Part shown: positions 1 through 6,965 of the stretch, piece by piece
Position numbering within the stretch: position 1 is the stretch's first letter
Layout: the number at the start of each line of letters is the position of its first letter
NCBI GenBank assembly: GCA_012514925.1
Contig: JAAYZI010000019.1
Coordinates: 1-13,824 of the forward strand
DNA from: Deltaproteobacteria bacterium
GTDB taxonomy: Bacteria; Bdellovibrionota_C; UBA2361; JAAYZI01
DNA length: 13,824 nt
Reading direction: 5' to 3'
Position numbers and translations under genes: made by a program
Notes under the pieces: model-generated
The model's input: the letters and a program-made list of their open reading frames with translations, nothing else
Told to the model about the DNA's origin: nothing
Databases searched by the model: none

Positions 1-2098
1 GACTGCGGTTGCAGAGCTGCTTTTGCGTGATATCGATAAAGAGACCGTAGATTTCGCTCCTAACTTTGACGACTCTACTGAAGAGCCGGTGGTGCTGCCG
101 TCGGTTTGGCCTAATCTCGTTGTAAACGGCACTGACGGTATTGCAGTTGGTATGGCCACTCATATTCCGCCCCATAATTTGGGGGAAGTCGTAGACGGCA
201 CGATTGCGCTCATTAACAATCCCGATCTGAGCTTAGCGGAACTGATGCGCCATATTCCTGGCCCCGACTTCCCGACCGGAGGAATAATTCGTGGACTACG
301 GCCGATCAAATCCGCTTATGGGCATGGGCGCGGAATAATTAAACTTGTGGGGAAGACTCATACCGAGACCATTAAGAAAAAATCGCGCAGTGCTGAGGCA
401 ATTGTAATTACCGAGATTCCGTTTCAAGTCAATAAGGCTCGCTTGGTCGAGCGCATTGCGGATTTGGTTAACGACAAGGTTATCGACGGCATAGCCCGTT
501 TACGTGACGAATCGGATCGAGGTGGCATGCGGATTGTGATCGAACTCAAGCGCGACGCCACGGCTGAAGTCGTCATAAACCAGCTCTACAAAATGACGCC
601 CTTGCAGACCAGTTTTGGAGTGATCAATCTGGCGATTGTGGAAGGGCGGCCGGTGGTTTGCTCTCTTAAACAGCTGCTCACCCATTTTATCAACCATCGC
701 CGTGATGTTGTAACCCGGCGCACGCAGTTCTTGCTAGGAAAAGCGGAAGAACGCATGCACATTTTGGAGGGATTCAGAGTCGCCTTGCTGAATCTTGATG
801 ATGTGATCGCTTTAATTAAAGGCTCCGATACTCCGCAGGCAGCCGCGGCGGGATTGATTAAAACCTATGAGCTTTCAGCTGCGCAGGCTCAGGCCATCTT
901 GGATTTAAAACTGCAAAAGTTGACCGGGATGGAGCGTCTAGCAATTGAAAAAGAGCATCAGGCTTTAGCGGAGGAGATTGAACGCTTGCGCGCTATTTTG
1001 GCGGATACAAAAAAAGTGGATGCTTTGATTGTCGACGAGCTAAGAGAAATCAAGGAGAAGTTTGGCGACCCGCGTCGCACCAAGATCGAGTCCGCTGAGA
1101 TCTCCGGGTTTGAAATGACGGATCTGATTGAAGACAAAGAAATGGTGGTCACTATCAGCCACAAGGGCTATGCCAAGCGCACTGCGGTGGAGTCTTACCG
1201 CGAACAGCGCCGTGGTGGTAAGGGCGTAGTCGGCGCGGACACGTTGGACGACGACTTCATTGAGCATCTTTTTGTGGCGTCTTCTCATGGTCAGATTTTA
1301 ATATTTACGACCCTTGGGCGGTTGTACAGGCTGCAGGTTTATGAAATTCCGGAAGCCATCCGTGCCGGTCGCGGTCGTGCGCTTGTGAACCTGCTTAATC
1401 TCAAAGAAGATGAGGCCGTGACTGCAGTCCTGCCGGTGCGGGAGTTTAAGCAGGGCAGCTACATTTTAACCGCAACCCGTCGCGGTTACGTCAAGAAAAT
1501 GGACCTGATGGAGTTCAGCAATCTGCGCCGACAAGGCGTTATCGCTTGCGCCCTTGGTCCTGGCGATGGGTTAGTTGGTGCTTACTTAACTTCCGGTTCA
1601 GACCAGATCATACTTGCCACAAAAGGGGGAATGGCAATACGGTTTAGTGAGTCGGATGTGCGGCCGATGGGCCGGTCGGCGCGTCGCGGCGTTCGTGGCA
1701 TTCGTTTGGAAGCAGGTGATGAGGTGGTAAGTTTGGCGGTGGTCCCCTCCGTCTTCGAGGGAGGATCTGGGCAAGAGAGCGTTCTTACTTTTCTATCGGT
1801 ATGTGAAAATGGTTACGGTAAGCGCACCGACATTGACGACTACCGTCTGCAAAAGCGTGGAGGCAAGGGTCTGATCGGCATCCGCACTTCGGAACGTAAC
1901 GGCGCGGTTGTATCGGTTTCGGCAGTTAACGACAACAGCGGCTTGATGATTATTACCTCAGCTGGAAAGATCATTAGGTTTAATGCAGGGGACGTTTCGG
2001 TGATCGGCCGCAACACCGTAGGAGTTCGGCTTATTAACTTGGATGAAGGCGAAAAGGTGATGGCCGTTACGCCCTTGCATGAGAATGACGCCGATTAA
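1..2098 (+). CDS. gyrA: DNA gyrase subunit A, 5'-truncated by the window edge
   Basis: This is the breakage-reunion and DNA-wrapping subunit of type IIA topoisomerase, which introduces negative supercoils as GyrA2GyrB2 in the cytoplasm. The reading frame is open from base 2, giving 698 residues. By family length about 120-130 N-terminal residues are missing, including the catalytic tyrosine (RYTE motif), so the first in-window TTG is not the real start. Visible marks are the winged-helix/tower part (PNLVVNG, GIAVGMATHIPPHNL), the coiled-coil stretch ending near IKEKFGDPRRT, and a C-terminal pinwheel with the canonical GyrA box QRRGGKG at 1205-1225. A degenerate box QKRGGKG lies at 1850-1870. 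The GyrA box separates GyrA from ParC. The protein ends in HENDAD, without the long acidic tail of E. coli GyrA. gpsA follows after 14 bp. The identification is firm. Confidence 0.97.
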   Translation, partial: TAVAELLLRDIDKETVDFAPNFDDSTEEPVVLPSVWPNLVVNGTDGIAVGMATHIPPHNLGEVVDGTIALINNPDLSLAELMRHIPGPDFPTGGIIRGLRPIKSAYGHGRGIIKLVGKTHTETIKKKSRSAEAIVITEIPFQVNKARLVERIADLVNDKVIDGIARLRDESDRGGMRIVIELKRDATAEVVINQLYKMTPLQTSFGVINLAIVEGRPVVCSLKQLLTHFINHRRDVVTRRTQFLLGKAEERMHILEGFRVALLNLDDVIALIKGSDTPQAAAAGLIKTYELSAAQAQAILDLKLQKLTGMERLAIEKEHQALAEEIERLRAILADTKKVDALIVDELREIKEKFGDPRRTKIESAEISGFEMTDLIEDKEMVVTISHKGYAKRTAVESYREQRRGGKGVVGADTLDDDFIEHLFVASSHGQILIFTTLGRLYRLQVYEIPEAIRAGRGRALVNLLNLKEDEAVTAVLPVREFKQGSYILTATRRGYVKKMDLMEFSNLRRQGVIACALGPGDGLVGAYLTSGSDQIILATKGGMAIRFSESDVRPMGRSARRGVRGIRLEAGDEVVSLAVVPSVFEGGSGQESVLTFLSVCENGYGKRTDIDDYRLQKRGGKGLIGIRTSERNGAVVSVSAVNDNSGLMIITSAGKIIRFNAGDVSVIGRNTVGVRLINLDEGEKVMAVTPLHENDAD

Positions 2099-2112
2099 AG
2101 GAGAGCGGCTTA

Positions 2113-3099
2113 GTGCGAATATCGGTATTGGGATTGGGACATTGGGGCACGGCCATTGCCAACCATTTGGCTGGGAAAGGCTTCGAGGTGTTGGGCTGGA
2201 GCATCGAACCCGAGGTGGTAGATGGTATAAACCGCACACATCAGAATCCAAAGTACCTTAGTCATGTAAAGTTGGCAGCAGGGCTGCGGGCCACCTTGGA
2301 TCTGGAACAGGTCGCCGACTACGATTACGTGATTCTGGTTTTGCCCTCAGAAGTGTTAAGCCGGGTGCTGCCTAAGGTACCAATTAAACCCGATACGATT
2401 TTTGTTAGTGCTGTAAAAGGCATAGATTACGAGAGCGTGCTCACGCCGCTGGAGTGTGCGCGGCGTTTTTTACGGATCGTACCTGAGCTCGCTGTAATCT
2501 CCGGCCCGGGTTTCGCCAAAGATGTGGCAGTTGGCCGAATAGTAGGGTTGGTGGCGGCGTCTCAGCGCGAAGAAACGGCCCGTAGGGTGGCGGATCTTTT
2601 CTCTAATGAAGGAATGCGGGTTTATACCTCGACGGACCCCCTAGGGGTGGAGTTAGGTGGTATCCTTAAGAATGTGATCGCTATTGCCGCAGGCGCCGCT
2701 GACGGCTTGGAATTAGGCGACTCCGCGCGGGCAGGGTTGATTACCAGAGGATTGGCTGAGATGACCCGGCTAGCCTGCGCCATGGGCGCGGATGCGCGCA
2801 CTCTTGCGGGGCTTTCAGGTTTGGGGGATTTAGTCCTGACCTGTACCTGTGATAACAGTCGTAACCGCACGGTTGGATTTAGATTGGCCAAGGGCGAACG
2901 TCTGGAGGATATAATTTCTACTCTTGGTTCCGTGGCGGAAGGTGTTAAAAATTCCGCATCTGTTCTTAAGCTAGCTGCTAAGTATGGCGTAGATATGCCT
3001 ATCAGCGTGCAGGTGGATCGTATTCTAAGAGGCGAGGTTTCGCCGCAGCAGAGTATGCGGGCGTTGGTTAGTCGCCCTTTAAAGAAAGAGCTTGAGTAG
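2113..3099 (+). CDS. gpsA: NAD(P)+-dependent glycerol-3-phosphate dehydrogenase
   Basis: Reduces dihydroxyacetone phosphate to sn-glycerol 3-phosphate, the backbone precursor of membrane phospholipids; it is a cytosolic enzyme. The product has 328 residues, the usual family length. The N-terminal Rossmann motif GLGHWG lies at residues 7-12, followed by VKG near 101-103 and SGPGFAKDVA at 130-139. The C-terminal helical domain has LKNVIAIAAG with the probable catalytic Lys186, then SGLGDLVLTCT near 235 and the substrate-binding SRNR near 249-252. Many homologs have Ser or Thr where this one has the second Gly of GPGF. The GTG start is chosen because AAAGGAG (2097-2103) sits 9 bases upstream, overlapping the gyrA stop codon, and because the Rossmann motif begins at once. 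Close spacing implies co-transcription with gyrA. Confidence 0.96.
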   Translation: MRISVLGLGHWGTAIANHLAGKGFEVLGWSIEPEVVDGINRTHQNPKYLSHVKLAAGLRATLDLEQVADYDYVILVLPSEVLSRVLPKVPIKPDTIFVSAVKGIDYESVLTPLECARRFLRIVPELAVISGPGFAKDVAVGRIVGLVAASQREETARRVADLFSNEGMRVYTSTDPLGVELGGILKNVIAIAAGAADGLELGDSARAGLITRGLAEMTRLACAMGADARTLAGLSGLGDLVLTCTCDNSRNRTVGFRLAKGERLEDIISTLGSVAEGVKNSASVLKLAAKYGVDMPISVQVDRILRGEVSPQQSMRALVSRPLKKELE

Positions 3100-3122
3100 G
3101 GCTTCGTTTAGGGCTTCGTTTA
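3099..3122. repeat. Tandem 12-bp duplication at the gpsA 3' end
   Basis: GGGCTTCGTTTA occurs twice head to tail at 3099-3110 and 3111-3122. The first copy begins with the last base of the gpsA stop codon. This looks like a simple slippage duplication with no visible function. Confidence 0.85.
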
Positions 3123-3145
3123 ATGATGTACAAGTCAGGATTTGG

Positions 3146-3204
3146 TCGTACAGACAGTGTATAATTTTTTCATATAAAACGTAAGGTCATCCAGTCTGGT
3201 ACGA
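3146..3204. other. Long imperfect inverted repeat downstream of gpsA
   Basis: TCGTACAGAC (3146-3155) pairs with GTCTGGTACGA (3194-3204) with one bulged base. The 38-base loop contains TATAATTTTTT. It lies in the 245-bp gap between convergent gpsA and cheW, where no gene is visible. It could shape the gpsA mRNA 3' end, but the loop is longer than in a standard intrinsic terminator. Confidence 0.4.
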
Positions 3205-3291
3205 TCTATGTTGTCCTCGTTCCTCGTTGCATATACATATCTCGCGCAAAGAACGGTTGCCGGATATGGTTGGCTTGGACCCAGATCTAAA

Positions 3292-3321
3292 TGAGAGATC
3301 CGAGCGAACCCGGATCTCTCA
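3292..3321. terminator. Hairpin between convergent gpsA and cheW, possible bidirectional terminator
   Basis: TGAGAGATCCG (3292-3302) and CGGATCTCTCA (3311-3321) form a perfect 11-bp stem with an 8-base loop, 24 bases past the cheW stop codon. A T-run is weak on both strands; on the cheW side it reads only TTTAGATC. It may therefore act as an mRNA 3'-end stabiliser or a factor-assisted terminator, not a classical intrinsic one. Its position between two converging genes supports a 3'-end role for both. Confidence 0.5.
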
Positions 3322-3344
3322 CCATTTGAATCAGTACCTCGTGA

Positions 3345-3878
3345 TTAGTTTGGATTTTTGACTTTGCTGAGAATCGCCTTATCTGTCTGGCTAAGCGCTT
3401 CGCTTATATCCAGCAGCATCACGACGCTTTCTCCGATCTTGCCCATTCCCAAAATAGCCGAGGTATCCATATCCGAGCCGAATTTGGGTGCCGATTCAAT
3501 CTGTTCAGCATCGAAGTCATACACTTCGCGTACGCTATCGACTACCACTCCGACCGCGATTAACTGATCTTCAACCGCGATGTTAAGGACGATAATGCAC
3601 GTTTGAGCGGTATACTCCTCCGGCTGCATGTCCAGTTTCAGACGCAGGTCCAGCACTGGGATTATTTTACCGCGCAGATTGATGACGCCCTTGATATACT
3701 CCGGGCTTTTTGGAACGTGGGTAATCGGTTGGATCCCAATGATCTCTTGGACCCGCAGAATCTCAACCCCGTACTGCCCACCTCCAAGGTTAAAGGTTAG
3801 GTACTTTCCTGCCAGTCGACCGGACAGCTTTCCCTGGTCGACACTTGCTTCGATGTTTTGCGTTCCTGATGTTTCCAT
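3345..3878 (-). CDS. cheW: Chemotaxis coupling protein CheW
   Basis: Cytoplasmic adaptor that links methyl-accepting receptors to the histidine kinase CheA in the signalling array. The product has 177 residues: a disordered N-terminal stretch of about 25 and then a full CheW domain. That domain begins KYLTFNLGGGQYGVEIL near residue 25 and continues with ITHVP and GVINLRGKIIPVLDLR near 64-79, the receptor-coupling core of the family. The frame is open 33 codons further upstream, but ATG 3878 is chosen because AAGGGGGAAG sits immediately before it. That Shine-Dalgarno begins inside the stop codon of the chemoreceptor gene, leaving only 10 bp between the genes, so they form a two-gene operon. 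No cheA, cheY, cheR or cheB is present in the window, so CheW and its receptor must plug into a pathway encoded elsewhere. Confidence 0.95.
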   Translation of the reverse strand: METSGTQNIEASVDQGKLSGRLAGKYLTFNLGGGQYGVEILRVQEIIGIQPITHVPKSPEYIKGVINLRGKIIPVLDLRLKLDMQPEEYTAQTCIIVLNIAVEDQLIAVGVVVDSVREVYDFDAEQIESAPKFGSDMDTSAILGMGKIGESVVMLLDISEALSQTDKAILSKVKNPN

Positions 3879-3880
3879 TA

Positions 3881-3890
3881 CTTCCCCCTT
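3881..3890 (-). promoter_or_regulatory. Ribosome binding site of cheW overlapping the chemoreceptor stop
   Basis: On the minus strand AAGGGGGAAG lies 2 bases before the cheW ATG. Its first two A's are the last bases of the upstream TAA. The overlap suggests translational coupling and decides the cheW start. Confidence 0.75.
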
Positions 3891-5553
3891 AGAAACCTGC
3901 AAAATCTTCGTTCTCAAGCGGAATGATCTGGTTAGGTGTAGGCTGCATAGAGTTGGCTTTTGCCTGCGGCCTGTCACTGGCCCTGGTGTCGGCCGGCCTG
4001 CGCGATTTGGCTACGCCGTTTGAGGGGCGAGACTTGAGTCCGGAAGCAGTTGTTGACGCTGGTCTATGCGCAGCGTTATCACTTCGATCCTTGAAGGTAT
4101 GGTGTTTGAGCTTACCTCCTTGCCCGTATGCCAGCTCCTCCAACTCGCCCACAGCATCTTCCATGACACGCGCCTGCGACAGCAACTCTTCGCTGGAAGC
4201 CGCACATTCCTCGCTCACCGCGGAATTTTGCTGTGTGGTTTGATCCATCTGAGTCATAGCGGTATTAAGCTCTCGCAGTCCCGTTGCCTGCTCGCCACTG
4301 GCGGCTGCGATCTCTCCCACCAATGCCGAACTTTTTACCGAATTACCTTTGATTTCAACCAACGATTTGCTGACCTCTTTGGAGACTTCCACGCCGCGAT
4401 CAGCCAAGTCCTGTGCCCTCTGAATCTTTTCGGCCGTCTCCTTGGCGGCTGCAGCACTGCGCTGGGCCAAATTGCGGACCTCTTCGGCCACCACCGCAAA
4501 CCCTTTACCAGCGTCTCCGGCGCGTGCAGCTTCAACCGCTGCGTTCAGTGCTAACAGGTTGGTCTGAAATGCGATCTCATCAATGGTCTTGATGATTTTT
4601 CCGGTTTCATCCGCAGACTGTTTGATCTGGTCTGCGGCTTCTTCCATCTTGATGACGGCGACGTTGCCCTCTTCGGCCACCTCCTCCACTGTTTTGGTGA
4701 TAACTGCGGCCTGTTCAGCGTTGGAGGCGTTCTCCTTAGCCATCGAGGAAACTTCTTCCAGTGAAGCAGCTGTCTCCTGTAGGGCTGCAGCTTGTTCGGT
4801 AGCTCCTTGTGAGAGGCTCTGCGAAGCTGAAGCCACCTCGCCAGCGGCGGAAGCAACTTGAGTGGCGCCTTCTGATACTATACCAATTATGTGGGTTACT
4901 TGTTTTACAATCTGTCGTGAGATGAGGTAGGTCGCCAGCGCTCCGAAAACACTGATGATAAGGGAGAGGGTTCCCATCGACCACAGCCAGCGGCTAAGTT
5001 CATCCTCTACGTCATCAACGTAGACTCCCTTTGCAAGAACCCATCCCCAGGGTTGGAAAGATTTAACAAAAGTTATTTTCGGCGATGGTAGGCTAGCATT
5101 TGGCTTAACCCAGGAGTAATTGGTGTAACCTTCACCCTGCGCTTTGGCTACACTGACCATCTCACGGAACGCGAAAACTCCATTTGGATCCTGAGTGCCG
5201 CTTTGATCTCTGCCAACCAGCTCCTTATCTGGATGGTGAATAAAAATGTGATTACTGTCTAAAATGAAGAAGTAATCCCCGTTTCCATAGCGCAGCGGGT
5301 CAATCGTGTTGATTGCTAATCTCTTCGCTTCGTCCTGTCCTAACTTCCCGTCTTTAGCGAGGGTTTCATAGTGTTCAAGAATTCCATCCGCGGCCTCAAC
5401 GACGTGTTTTAATTCCTGTTTGCGGGCATCATACATCGCTACCCTGAAATTTGAGTACAGGTAACACAGCAAAAGTATAAACGCCGCAACTGGCAAAAAA
5501 CCAGACGCCAAAATTCGGCTGGAAAGTTTCATTTTTGAAAAGCTAATAGCCAT
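3889..5553 (-). CDS. Methyl-accepting chemotaxis protein with periplasmic Cache sensor
   Basis: Transmembrane chemoreceptor of 554 residues that controls CheA activity from an extracytoplasmic ligand. The order is a short cytoplasmic N-terminus, TM1 (about 13-35), a single-Cache-type sensor (about 36-185; motifs NGDYFFILD, HPDKELVG, PWGWVLAKGVYVDDV), TM2 (about 190-211), and a long helical signalling domain. The conserved hairpin tip IDEIAFQTNLLALNAAVEAA starts near residue 324. The HAMP domain is reduced to a few residues after TM2 (SRQIVKQVTHIIG). The tail after about 480 is low-complexity and basic, and ends in the acidic-aromatic IIPLENEDFAGF. From memory, similar endings are common in deltaproteobacterial receptors; it is not the enterobacterial NWETF pentapeptide. 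The ATG is preceded by GGGAGG at good spacing. cheW follows in the same operon. The Cache fold fits small organic ligands, but the ligand cannot be read from the sequence. Confidence 0.95.
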   Translation of the reverse strand: MAISFSKMKLSSRILASGFLPVAAFILLLCYLYSNFRVAMYDARKQELKHVVEAADGILEHYETLAKDGKLGQDEAKRLAINTIDPLRYGNGDYFFILDSNHIFIHHPDKELVGRDQSGTQDPNGVFAFREMVSVAKAQGEGYTNYSWVKPNASLPSPKITFVKSFQPWGWVLAKGVYVDDVEDELSRWLWSMGTLSLIISVFGALATYLISRQIVKQVTHIIGIVSEGATQVASAAGEVASASQSLSQGATEQAAALQETAASLEEVSSMAKENASNAEQAAVITKTVEEVAEEGNVAVIKMEEAADQIKQSADETGKIIKTIDEIAFQTNLLALNAAVEAARAGDAGKGFAVVAEEVRNLAQRSAAAAKETAEKIQRAQDLADRGVEVSKEVSKSLVEIKGNSVKSSALVGEIAAASGEQATGLRELNTAMTQMDQTTQQNSAVSEECAASSEELLSQARVMEDAVGELEELAYGQGGKLKHHTFKDRSDNAAHRPASTTASGLKSRPSNGVAKSRRPADTRASDRPQAKANSMQPTPNQIIPLENEDFAGF

Positions 5554-5558
5554 TTTAT

Positions 5559-5564
5559 CCTCCC
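5559..5564 (-). promoter_or_regulatory. Ribosome binding site of the chemoreceptor gene
   Basis: GGGAGG on the minus strand lies 5 bases before ATG 5553. It supports that start over the in-frame ATG eight codons inside the gene. Confidence 0.7.
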
Positions 5565-5589
5565 GTATATTGACTTGCTTGAAAGACAG

Positions 5590-5700
5590 AATACAAAACG
5601 TGTTGTATTATGCTCTTGGGTCAGGCTATTCTGACCAGCCGTCTGCGAAGTTTCATATCAAACTTTCGCCGTCACGCTGTGGAAGCTTCCCGCCCTGTGA
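5590..5700 (-). other. Structured 5' leader of the chemoreceptor operon, unassigned RNA element
   Basis: Four inverted repeats are packed into about 110 bases directly upstream of the chemoreceptor. They are AATACAA/TTGTATT (5590-5596 with 5603-5609), GGTCAG/CTGACC (5619-5624 with 5631-5636), GCGAAGTTT/AAACTTTCGC with one bulge (5645-5653 with 5660-5669), and the palindrome GGAAGCTTCC (5681-5690) enclosed by TCAC/GTGA (5672-5675, 5697-5700). On the transcript this predicts several stacked hairpins about 40-150 bases before the start codon. No known riboswitch class could be matched: the CAAACC and ACGCAAAGCC cores of the c-di-GMP-I (GEMM) aptamer are absent. A very weak sigma-28-like TAAAG...GTCGAAAG spacing lies just upstream (5705-5733). 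The function is unknown. Confidence 0.45.
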
Positions 5701-5849
5701 ACTCTTTCGACCACACACAATTTGTTCTTTAGGTTTTTTTACTCTTTTTGAAAAAGGCCTTTAGCAGATTGATTTTTTTGGATAGGCGATCTGGAGTTTA
5801 GCAGACTAGTTAAGTGCTAACTTGTATTTTTGTGCACTCAATTCAAACG

Positions 5850-5964
5850 CGTAACCGTTTGCATGAATATTACTTTCTCTGGAGAAAGTGAAATTAACTC
5901 CGCGCCGAGGTAAAATTTTACCGCCGAGGCTGAAAACAAAAATTGCGTAATTAATTCCCCGCGT
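5850..5964 (+). repeat. Interspersed palindromic repeat, copy A
   Basis: 115-bp unit, 95% identical (6 differences) to copy B, which starts 124 bases downstream. It contains an almost perfect 18-bp palindromic core (5872-5889, one central mismatch to ACTTTCTCCGGAGAAAGT) and a second, perfect palindrome GGTAAAATTTTACC (5909-5922). There is no convincing coding capacity: the two units lie in different reading frames relative to each other, because the 124-base offset is not a multiple of three. It is probably a small non-autonomous (MITE-like) or REP-like element. Confidence 0.85.
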
Positions 5965-5973
5965 AAGCAGTAC

Positions 5974-6088
5974 CGTAACCGTTTGCATGAATATTACTTT
6001 CTCCGGAGAAAGTGAAATTAACTTCGCGCCGAGGTAAAATTTTACTGTCGAGGCTGAAAACAAAAATTGCGTAATCAATTCCCTGCGT
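5974..6088 (+). repeat. Interspersed palindromic repeat, copy B
   Basis: Direct repeat of copy A, separated from it by 9 bases. The core here is the perfect palindrome ACTTTCTCCGGAGAAAGT (5996-6013). The second palindrome has one mismatch (6033-6046). The right edge, read in reverse, is GGTATCCATTCACGC (ending near 6099). It resembles the left end of copy C (GGTAACCATTCAC), suggesting imperfect terminal inverted repeats. CAAACG occurs just left of copy A (5844-5849) and just right of this edge (6100-6105), a possible 6-bp target duplication around the tandem pair. Confidence 0.85.
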
Positions 6089-6142
6089 GAATGGATACCC
6101 AAACGTGAACGGCCGAAGGTTTTTTTGGCAGACGCTGTGTGT

Positions 6143-6811
6143 TTAAGCTCCGTACTCTGCCAGGTAGGCGCGAATGCGCTCCTGCATCGCCGCTTCGAGT
6201 GTAAAACCGCTAGAATTTGGGCTTGAGAGGTGTTCTACGATCTCATGGATTGTGACGATTTGAAAAACTGGCACCCCCAATTCAAGTTCAGTTTCCTTGG
6301 CGGCGGACAAGGTCCCGCTTCCGCGTTCGCAACGGTCAACGGATATGACTACGCCGACGATCTCAATTGGTGCTAGGGCTTTGAGCATCGGTACCACTTC
6401 GCGCAAGGTCGTTCCGGCAGTGATAACATCTTCTACGATGACAACGCGCTCTCCCGGTTGGAATTTGTGACCAACAATTTTGCCCTTGTCGCCATGATCT
6501 TTAATTTCTTTGCGGTCGAAAGCGTAACTTAGGCTCAATCCATGTTCGGTATAGAGCGCCATGGCCGCGGCCACTGCCAGAGGGATTCCCTTGTAAGCGG
6601 GCCCGAAAATCACATCCAGCTTGCCGACATTCAGGGATGCGATGCGGGAAGCGTAAAAATTGGCCAGTTTGGCCAGATGCTCCCCGGTTTCAAACTTGCC
6701 GGTATTAATAAAATAAGGCGCTTTACGTCCTGACTTAAGGATAAAATCCCCAAAGTTTAAGGCTTTCGATGAAATCAAGAAATCAATGAAGTCGCTTTGG
6801 TATGCTTGCAT
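6143..6811 (-). CDS. pyrE: Orotate phosphoribosyltransferase
   Basis: Transfers the ribose-5-phosphate of PRPP to orotate, forming OMP, the fifth step of de novo UMP synthesis; cytosolic and probably dimeric. The product has 222 residues (E. coli: 213). The substrate-binding FGPAYKGIPLA lies at about 69-79, the mobile catalytic loop KEIKDHGDKGKIVG at 101-114, and the PRPP signature IVEDVITAGTT at 125-135. The frame stays open 52 codons upstream. The ATG at 6811 is nevertheless chosen because AAGGAGGG (6816-6823) sits 4 bases before it, and because the upstream extension reads through the interspersed repeat. The gene is flanked by repeat copies on both sides: A and B downstream, C upstream and inverted. 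No other pyr gene is adjacent. Confidence 0.96.
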   Translation of the reverse strand: MQAYQSDFIDFLISSKALNFGDFILKSGRKAPYFINTGKFETGEHLAKLANFYASRIASLNVGKLDVIFGPAYKGIPLAVAAAMALYTEHGLSLSYAFDRKEIKDHGDKGKIVGHKFQPGERVVIVEDVITAGTTLREVVPMLKALAPIEIVGVVISVDRCERGSGTLSAAKETELELGVPVFQIVTIHEIVEHLSSPNSSGFTLEAAMQERIRAYLAEYGA

Positions 6812-6815
6812 CACG

Positions 6816-6823
6816 CCCTCCTT
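6816..6823 (-). promoter_or_regulatory. Ribosome binding site of pyrE
   Basis: AAGGAGGG on the minus strand, 4 bases before the ATG at 6811. It fixes the start against a 52-codon longer open frame. Confidence 0.8.
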
Positions 6824-6839
6824 GTTTTTCTTGGTTTTA

Positions 6840-6853
6840 CTCCGAAAGCGGAG
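6840..6853 (-). other. Small hairpin in the pyrE leader
   Basis: CTCCG and CGGAG form a 5-bp stem with a 4-base loop, 29 bases before the pyrE start. On the minus strand it is followed by TAAAA, so it is not an intrinsic terminator. It may be a minor mRNA structure. Confidence 0.3.
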
Positions 6854-6889
6854 AAAAATGAAAGTAGTAAGGTGTCTGTTTATAAAATA

Positions 6890-6945
6890 CGCGGAGTTAA
6901 TTTCACTTTCACCGGAGAAAGTAATATTCATGTGAATGGTTACCG
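6890..6945 (-). repeat. Interspersed palindromic repeat, copy C (truncated, inverted)
   Basis: The reverse complement matches the left half of copies A and B, from the terminal GGTAACC through CATGAATATTAC, the palindromic core (6905-6922, one mismatch) and AAATTAACTCCGCG. The right half, with the second palindrome, is missing. It lies in the divergent pyrE/kinase gap and probably contributes to the pyrE 5' leader or promoter. Confidence 0.8.
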
Positions 6946-6965
6946 GATACCGGAATACCGGATAC
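6941..6965. repeat. Short TACCGGA direct repeats upstream of the kinase
   Basis: TACCGGA occurs three times (6941-6947, 6948-6954, 6956-6962), followed by TAC. It begins inside the terminal sequence of repeat copy C and extends toward the kinase start. This could be a slippage product or an operator-like array in the divergent promoter region. Confidence 0.5.

Noticed and set aside
2079..2261. 60-codon plus frame overlapping the gyrA end and gpsA start
   Set aside because: It is an out-of-frame shadow. gpsA in the other frame has the Rossmann motif and ribosome site.
3160..3165. TATAAT as a promoter -10 in the gpsA/cheW gap
   Set aside because: There is no acceptable -35 at 16-18 bases, and no gene follows on that strand.
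4066..4554. 162-codon plus-strand frame within the chemoreceptor gene
   Set aside because: It is a shadow of the helical signalling domain. The minus frame carries the conserved hairpin tip.
5590..5720. c-di-GMP-I (GEMM) riboswitch before the chemoreceptor
   Set aside because: CACAGGGC is present by chance, but the CAAACC and ACGCAAAGCC core and the tetraloop-receptor arrangement are not.
5570..5764. 64-codon plus-strand frame upstream of pyrE's repeats
   Set aside because: It lies opposite the chemoreceptor leader, has no ribosome site and protein-like composition is lacking.
5850..6088. Possible CRISPR-like array
   Set aside because: There are only two units of 115 bp with a 9-bp spacer. 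These sizes and the internal palindromes do not fit a CRISPR.
5806..6102. 98-codon open frame on the minus strand across repeat copies A and B
   Set aside because: The two repeat units are read in different frames because the offset of 124 is not a multiple of three, there is no ribosome site, and the open frame follows from low stop density in the repeat.
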